Positions 32,697-36,888 of a stretch of DNA of 36,888 nt are shown here, in pieces. The first letter of the stretch is position 1. Every line of letters begins with the position of its first letter. This DNA is from Lachnospiraceae bacterium. Lineage in GTDB: Bacteria; Bacillota; Clostridia; Lachnospirales; Lachnospiraceae. The notes beneath the pieces were generated by a model, which saw nothing but the letters and a program-made list of their open reading frames with translations, ran no database searches and was not told the DNA's origin. The DNA lies in assembly GCA_024691565.1 (NCBI GenBank), contig JAILNN010000246.1:1-36888 (forward strand), in the 5' to 3' direction. Both the position numbers and the translations under genes were made by a program.

Positions 32697-33981
32697 GAAC
32701 ACTAATCTCCTTTCCAAGCTGAACTTCAATAAGTTTAATCTCAGTATCCGCAATCACAGTATGTCGGCAACCTGCCTGCATTGTAATAACATCGCCAGGA
32801 TGAACCTCCTGTTCCATTCCGTCAACAATTGTTCTACCATCACCAGAAATAACAACCCAAACTTCATCTCTGTTTTTATGGCTATGATAGTTCATACTGT
32901 GTCCTGCATTAAGAGTAACCTTAATTGTATAACTAAAGTCCTCAATATCAATAACCTTATAATTTCCCCAGGATTTCTCAGCAAACATTACTACCTGGTC
33001 TAACTCTTCAACGAATGGCTTAATATAACTTGACTGATCCTTATCAGAAACAAGAATTCCCTCAGGACTGGCTGAAATAATAACATCAGTTAATCCCATA
33101 GCAAGGATAGGCACATCCAATTCATTGATAATATTAACATTTGAGCACTTATCATTCATCTTAGCGCTACCGATAATATCTTCCTCCATAGCCTCGCTAA
33201 GAGTATTCCATGTACCCAAATCCTTCCACTCGCCGTTAAAACGCATAACCTGAATGCTGTCTTCTTTCTCAACAACAGCATAGTCAAAGCTAATCTTGTC
33301 AACATGCTCATATTTATTAAACAAATCATTATAATCCACGAAATCGATAAGTTCATGAGCCTTATTCATAAGATATTCAAGCTTAAACGCGAACACTCCG
33401 CCGTTCCAAAGAGCGCCCTCTTTAATATATTCCTTAGCAGTCTCCTCATCTGGCTTTTCCTTAAAAGTACTAACCTTGCTAGTAGGCTCCTTATCTTCAG
33501 GAATAATGTATCCATATTTCTCACTTGGATATGTAGGCTCAATTCCCATAAGAACCAGGTTTGATTCACCCTTTGAAGCCTGGTCACCAAGGTTCTTTAA
33601 AGCCTGAAAATAATCCTCATTTACATAAGGGTCAACTGGACAAACCACAACACTCTCGTCAAGTCCAACACCCTGAACATCCTGCAAATAAGCTGCTGCA
33701 AGCGCAATTGCAGGAAATGTATCTCTTCTATATGGCTCAACTGAAATTCCAACTTCCTCACCAATCTGATTATGGATAGCTGAAACCTGAGTCTTAGAGG
33801 TAGCAATGGTTACCTTGGCGTCAGAATCAATCTTCTTAATTTGAGAATAAACTCTCTGAAGCATAGACTCATATTCACCATTGTCACCCTTAAAAATCTT
33901 AATAAACTGCTTTGATCTAATATCGTTAGAAAGAGGCCATAATCTCTTTCCTGAACCACCTGATAAAAGTATGATATTCAT
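32668..33981 (-). CDS. manC: Mannose-1-phosphate guanylyltransferase
   Basis: Makes GDP-mannose from mannose-1-P and GTP. The pyrophosphorylase signature LLSGGSGKRLWPLSNDIRSK is at residues 5-24, VVCPVDPYV near 112, and the sugar-binding FKEKPDEETAKEYI near 175. A C-terminal cupin (SMNYHSHKNRDEVWVVISGDG, near 365-385) is present, as in the ManC/AlgA class, but a separate manA gene follows. At 437 residues it is a little shorter than the roughly 470 of enterobacterial ManC. Start ATG at 33981 has GAGG about 10 bases upstream and is 29 bases after gmd. Confidence 0.93.
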   Translation of the reverse strand: MNIILLSGGSGKRLWPLSNDIRSKQFIKIFKGDNGEYESMLQRVYSQIKKIDSDAKVTIATSKTQVSAIHNQIGEEVGISVEPYRRDTFPAIALAAAYLQDVQGVGLDESVVVCPVDPYVNEDYFQALKNLGDQASKGESNLVLMGIEPTYPSEKYGYIIPEDKEPTSKVSTFKEKPDEETAKEYIKEGALWNGGVFAFKLEYLMNKAHELIDFVDYNDLFNKYEHVDKISFDYAVVEKEDSIQVMRFNGEWKDLGTWNTLSEAMEEDIIGSAKMNDKCSNVNIINELDVPILAMGLTDVIISASPEGILVSDKDQSSYIKPFVEELDQVVMFAEKSWGNYKVIDIEDFSYTIKVTLNAGHSMNYHSHKNRDEVWVVISGDGRTIVDGMEQEVHPGDVITMQAGCRHTVIADTEIKLIEVQLGKEISVHDKQKYPLE

Positions 33982-34010
33982 TATAGTCTCACCTCATATA
34001 ATCTAAAATA

Positions 34011-35060
34011 TTACTGAACTTCTCTCATAGCTCTTTCTCTCTTAGCTAACTCTCTATCATGCTTAGCCATAATTTCTACAAGCTCAGCATAACTTGTTTT
34101 CTGAGGATTCCAACCAAGAACTGTCTTAGCCTTTGTTGGATCACCCCAAAGATTGTCAACATCAGTAGGTCTAAACCACTGTGGATTAACTGAAACAAGA
34201 AGTTTACCAGTTTCAGCATCATAACCCTTCTCATCAACGCCAGTTCCTTCCCAGCGAATTGTCATTCCATTAGCTGCAAATGCCTTCTCTGTAAAGTCAC
34301 GAACTGTATGCTGTTCGCCTGTAGCGATAACGAAATCATCTGGAGTTTCCTGCTGCATGATGAGCCACATACACTCAACATAATCCTTAGCATATCCCCA
34401 GTCTCTTAAAGAATCCATATTTCCAAGTTCTAAGTGATCCTGAATTCCTTCAGCGATTCTACCAGCAGCAAGAGTAATCTTTCTTGTAACGAAATTCTCA
34501 CCACGTCTCTCAGACTCATGGTTAAATAAAATACCGTTTACAGCAAACATTCCGTATGCATCTCTGTATTCCTTAATAATCCAGAAACCATACTGCTTAG
34601 CAACTGCATATGGGCTATATGGATGGAAAGGAGTTGTTTCCTTCTGAGGAACCTCCTCAACCTTACCGTAAAGTTCTGAAGTTGAAGCCTGATAAATCTT
34701 TGTCTTCTTCTCAAGACCAAGCATTCTAACAGCTTCAAGAATTCTAAGAACACCAATAGCATCAACATCACCAGAATACTCAGGAACATCAAAAGAAACC
34801 TGAACATGACTCTGTGCAGCAAGATTATAAATTTCATCAGGCTGAACAACATTTATGATTCTAATAAGTGATGAAGAATCAGATAAATCTCCGTCATGTA
34901 AAGTGATTTTATTTCCCTCGATTAAATGATCGATTCTTGCTGTGTTAGAAATAGAAGCTCTTCTTGTAATACCATGAACCTCATATCCCTTCTCCAACAA
35001 AAATTCTGCAAGATATGAACCATCCTGACCTGTAATACCTGTAATTAACGCTTTTTTCAT
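34011..35060 (-). CDS. gmd: GDP-mannose 4,6-dehydratase
   Basis: NADP-dependent enzyme that turns GDP-mannose into GDP-4-keto-6-deoxy-D-mannose. The N-terminal [20 protein letters not shown] includes the GXXGXXG nucleotide-binding turn. [16 protein letters not shown] lies near 125, with catalytic Tyr and Lys in [12 protein letters not shown] near 150. [16 protein letters not shown] is near 180 and [14 protein letters not shown] near 215. At 349 residues it is standard. AGGAGG lies about 10 bases before the ATG. It is the first gene of the nucleotide-sugar operon. With rmd at 12308-13234 the product is GDP-D-rhamnose; no GDP-L-fucose synthase was found. Confidence 0.96.
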   Translation of the reverse strand: MKKALITGITGQDGSYLAEFLLEKGYEVHGITRRASISNTARIDHLIEGNKITLHDGDLSDSSSLIRIINVVQPDEIYNLAAQSHVQVSFDVPEYSGDVDAIGVLRILEAVRMLGLEKKTKIYQASTSELYGKVEEVPQKETTPFHPYSPYAVAKQYGFWIIKEYRDAYGMFAVNGILFNHESERRGENFVTRKITLAAGRIAEGIQDHLELGNMDSLRDWGYAKDYVECMWLIMQQETPDDFVIATGEQHTVRDFTEKAFAANGMTIRWEGTGVDEKGYDAETGKLLVSVNPQWFRPTDVDNLWGDPTKAKTVLGWNPQKTSYAELVEIMAKHDRELAKRERAMREVQ

Positions 35061-35121
35061 CTTTGAAAATCCTCCTGTTTTAACTTGTTTTTTTAAATAT
35101 TTTATACGTTAAGATATTTCC

Positions 35122-35154
35122 GAAAATGCCATTTCACGCAGTTGTGGCATTTTC
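35122..35154 (-). promoter_or_regulatory. Leader hairpin upstream of gmd
   Basis: GAAAATGCCA (35122-35131) and TGGCATTTTC (35145-35154) form a perfect 10-bp stem with a 13-base loop, about 60 bases before the gmd ATG and downstream of the predicted transcription start. No T run follows in the minus-strand RNA beyond the stem itself. It is therefore a weak terminator at best; an attenuation or antitermination-factor target site is possible. Confidence 0.6.
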
Positions 35155-35181
35155 TGCATTTATCACCTGAACATAACCTCA

Positions 35182-35210
35182 ATTTTACCATGTATGATAA
35201 TTTATAACAA
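35182..35210 (-). promoter_or_regulatory. Promoter of the gmd-manC-manA operon
   Basis: On the minus strand TTGTTA (complement of 35205-35210) and TAAAAT (complement of 35182-35187) are separated by 17 bases, with TGG before the -10 giving an extended -10. The predicted leader to the gmd ATG is about 115 bases. Confidence 0.75.
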
Positions 35211-35316
35211 GCCATTTCTTGAATTCATAGCTTTTTTCATCATTTTTTATTTGTAGTTATTTTTACCAAATTCCAGGGTCTAAACACAAAAACCAAAACC
35301 CTATTTAAAGTTCTAA

Positions 35317-35340
35317 AGCCTTGGCATAAAAACCAAGGCT
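35317..35340 (-). terminator. Weak terminator-like hairpin after coaBC
   Basis: AGCCTTGG (35317-35324) and CCAAGGCT (35333-35340) form an 8-bp stem with an 8-base loop, starting 20 bases after the coaBC stop. On the minus strand only TTTAGAACTTT follows, an interrupted T tract, so termination may be partial. The remainder of the 299-base gap holds the gmd promoter and leader hairpin. Confidence 0.6.
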
Positions 35341-35359
35341 CTAAAATCAAAAATATAAA

Positions 35360-36565
35360 TTATGAATTCACACAATTTTTCAAAATCTCAAGTGCAACTT
35401 CTTCCTTCGAAAGGAGTGGATATTCCTTAACTAAGACCTGCTCCTTATCTCTCTTAATCATTGTAATAACGTTGGTATCAACGCCAAAACCAGCGCCAGC
35501 AACCTTCAAATTATTTGCAATAATCATATCAAGATTTTTCTTCTCAAGTTTCTTCTTAGAATTCTCAAGCATATTCTCGGTTTCCATTGAAAAACCGCAA
35601 ATAAACTGACCTTCCTTTTTATTCTCACCAAGGTACTTTAAAATATCCTTAGTACGCTTAAGCGGAATCGAAGACTTTTCATCAGATGCATCCTTCTTAA
35701 TCTTTTCATCGGCAACGCTCTCAGGTGTATAATCCGCAACAGCAGCCGCCTTAACAACAATATCAGTCTTATCAAACTCGCCTGTCACTGCCTCATACAT
35801 ATCCTCAGCGCTCTTTATATCAATAATATTTGCAAACACTGGACGTGGCTCATTCACAGGTCCAAGACAAAGAGTAACACTCGCTCCACAAGCCGCCGCA
35901 ACTCTCGCAATCTGAATTCCCATCTTTCCAGTAGAATGATTTGTAATAAATCTAACCGGGTCAATCGCCTCAACCGTAGGTCCTGCAGTCACAAGCACAT
36001 TCTTTCCCTCAAGAATTTTATCAAAAGCAATCTCATGATAAATATGCTCATAAAGCAACTCAACCGGTGGAAGTTTCCCAGCACCAGTATCTCCACAAGC
36101 AAGATACCCAGAATCTGGCTCAATAATCTTATATCCATATCCCTTAAGCTTCTCAAGGTTATCCTGCACAATCCTATTTTCAAACATACGAGTATTCATT
36201 GCAGGCGAAATAAGGCATGGACACTTAAGCGCCATAACCGTCGTTGAAAGCATATCATCCGCAATACCATTAGCAATCTTACCAATAATATTTGCACTCG
36301 CAGGTGCAATAAGGCATAAATCCGCCATTTTCGCAAGCGAAACATGCTCCACATTAAATTGAAAATTTCTATCAAAAGTATCAACCACACACTTATTGTT
36401 AGTCAAAGTCTCAAAAGTCATTGGTGTGATAAACTCACAAGCATTCTTCGTCATAATAACATGCACATCCGCATGCTGCTTAACAAGCATGCTAGCGAGA
36501 TTTGCAATCTTATATGCCGCAATACTTCCAGTAACCCCAAGTAATACAGTTTTCCCTTTTAACAT
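35360..36565 (-). CDS. coaBC: Phosphopantothenoylcysteine decarboxylase/synthetase
   Basis: Bifunctional coenzyme A biosynthesis enzyme. The N-terminal CoaC flavoprotein part has [15 protein letters not shown], the catalytic His in [14 protein letters not shown] near 73, [11 protein letters not shown] near 120, and the flexible flap Cys in [15 protein letters not shown] near 155. The CoaB part has [20 protein letters not shown] near 190, [16 protein letters not shown] near 275 and MIIANNL near 350. At 401 residues it is standard. ATG at 36565 overlaps the panD end by 7 bases, with GGAGGAG upstream, so the two pantothenate/CoA genes are coupled. Confidence 0.96.
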   Translation of the reverse strand: MLKGKTVLLGVTGSIAAYKIANLASMLVKQHADVHVIMTKNACEFITPMTFETLTNNKCVVDTFDRNFQFNVEHVSLAKMADLCLIAPASANIIGKIANGIADDMLSTTVMALKCPCLISPAMNTRMFENRIVQDNLEKLKGYGYKIIEPDSGYLACGDTGAGKLPPVELLYEHIYHEIAFDKILEGKNVLVTAGPTVEAIDPVRFITNHSTGKMGIQIARVAAACGASVTLCLGPVNEPRPVFANIIDIKSAEDMYEAVTGEFDKTDIVVKAAAVADYTPESVADEKIKKDASDEKSSIPLKRTKDILKYLGENKKEGQFICGFSMETENMLENSKKKLEKKNLDMIIANNLKVAGAGFGVDTNVITMIKRDKEQVLVKEYPLLSKEEVALEILKNCVNS

Positions 36566-36888
36566 AGCTCCTCCGAAAGTTGACCGTGCTTTTCATATGA
36601 TGTAACACGGCTAATCTTATTGTCATCATTAACAAAAACTACAGTAGGCTTATGCTCCTTAACTTCCTCAGCATCCAATGTACAATATGCCATAATAATA
36701 ACATGATCACCCACTGAAACACATCTAGCAGCCGCACCATTAAGACAAATCATACCACTATTTGGTTCACCAGCAATTGTATAAGTCTCAAGTCTGCTAC
36801 CGTTCTCAACGTCAACAACCTGAACCTTCTCATACTCAAAAATTCCAGCCTTCTCCATGAGAACCGGATCAACCGTAATACTTCCCAC
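36559..36888 (-). CDS. panD: Aspartate 1-decarboxylase PanD (5' end outside window)
   Basis: Pyruvoyl enzyme that makes beta-alanine for pantothenate. The first codon in the window is the Val before the self-cleavage pair Gly-Ser ([16 protein letters not shown]), so about 23 N-terminal residues are missing beyond the edge. It is not a start codon although it reads GTG. Downstream features fit the family: [45 protein letters not shown] and [13 protein letters not shown]. The visible 109 residues end at the TAA that overlaps coaBC. Confidence 0.95.
   Translation of the reverse strand: MGSITVDPVLMEKAGIFEYEKVQVVDVENGSRLETYTIAGEPNSGMICLNGAAARCVSVGDHVIIMAYCTLDAEEVKEHKPTVVFVNDDNKISRVTSYEKHGQLSEELC

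Noticed and set aside
36886-36888. GTG at the window edge as the panD start
   Set aside because: It codes the Val before the Gly-Ser cleavage pair; the family has about 23 more residues upstream.

Overview
The window reads as one chromosomal stretch of an AT-rich, low-GC Gram-positive bacterium, most likely a Clostridia member of the Lachnospiraceae type (Butyrivibrio, Pseudobutyrivibrio or Roseburia relatives). Grounds: the Firmicutes order gdpP-rplI-dnaB, GGAGG-type ribosome binding sites, a BY-kinase of the split CpsC/CpsD type, and a PHP-family CpsB phosphatase. The genus is inferred, not shown. Every protein gene lies on the minus strand, so transcription runs from high to low coordinates. 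The only plus-strand gene is tRNA-Thr(GGT). No mobile element, integrase or CRISPR array was seen, and no gene-free stretch exceeds about 300 bases.

Layout from high to low coordinates. (1) 36888-35360: CoA biosynthesis, the end of panD overlapping coaBC. (2) 35060-29945: nucleotide-sugar genes gmd, manC, manA and a phosphomannomutase/phosphoglucomutase behind a good promoter and a leader hairpin, followed by fkp (29896-26747), a bifunctional fucokinase/GDP-fucose pyrophosphorylase. (3) 26613-10039: a surface-polysaccharide assembly block behind its own promoter: Wzm, Wzt with a C-terminal sugar-binding domain, a tandem GT2 glycosyltransferase, two very large polytopic membrane proteins, a DPM1-like GT2, a small DUF2304 protein, another GT2, a Wzx flippase, a GT4 glycosyltransferase, the GDP-D-rhamnose-forming reductase Rmd, and an LtaS/MdoB-type phosphoglycerol transferase. 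(4) 9789-8569: an abundant-looking, lysine-rich secreted protein with Ig-like (Big_2) folds, a strong promoter, a long structured leader and its own terminator. (5) 8402-4476: an unknown membrane protein followed by the tyrosine-phosphorylation module CpsB-CpsC-CpsD, closed by a strong terminator. (6) The tRNA-Thr gene on the plus strand. (7) 4033-1: gdpP, rplI and dnaB (3' end cut or just reached by the window edge).

How the genes fit together. Fructose-6-P can pass through ManA, the phosphomutase, ManC, Gmd and Rmd to GDP-D-rhamnose, while Fkp can charge free L-fucose to GDP-L-fucose. Wzm/Wzt would export a lipid-linked backbone. The DPM1-like GT2, DUF2304 protein, Wzx and a GT-C-type membrane enzyme would make, flip and attach a lipid-phosphate-linked side-chain sugar outside the membrane. 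The LtaS-type enzyme would add glycerol phosphate. This is the same part list as streptococcal gacD-gacL (Group A Carbohydrate), but here it sits with GDP-D-rhamnose/GDP-fucose genes instead of dTDP-L-rhamnose genes. CpsBCD is a likely tyrosine-phosphorylation control of polymer assembly. A priming glycosyltransferase and a clear Wzy polymerase are not in the window.
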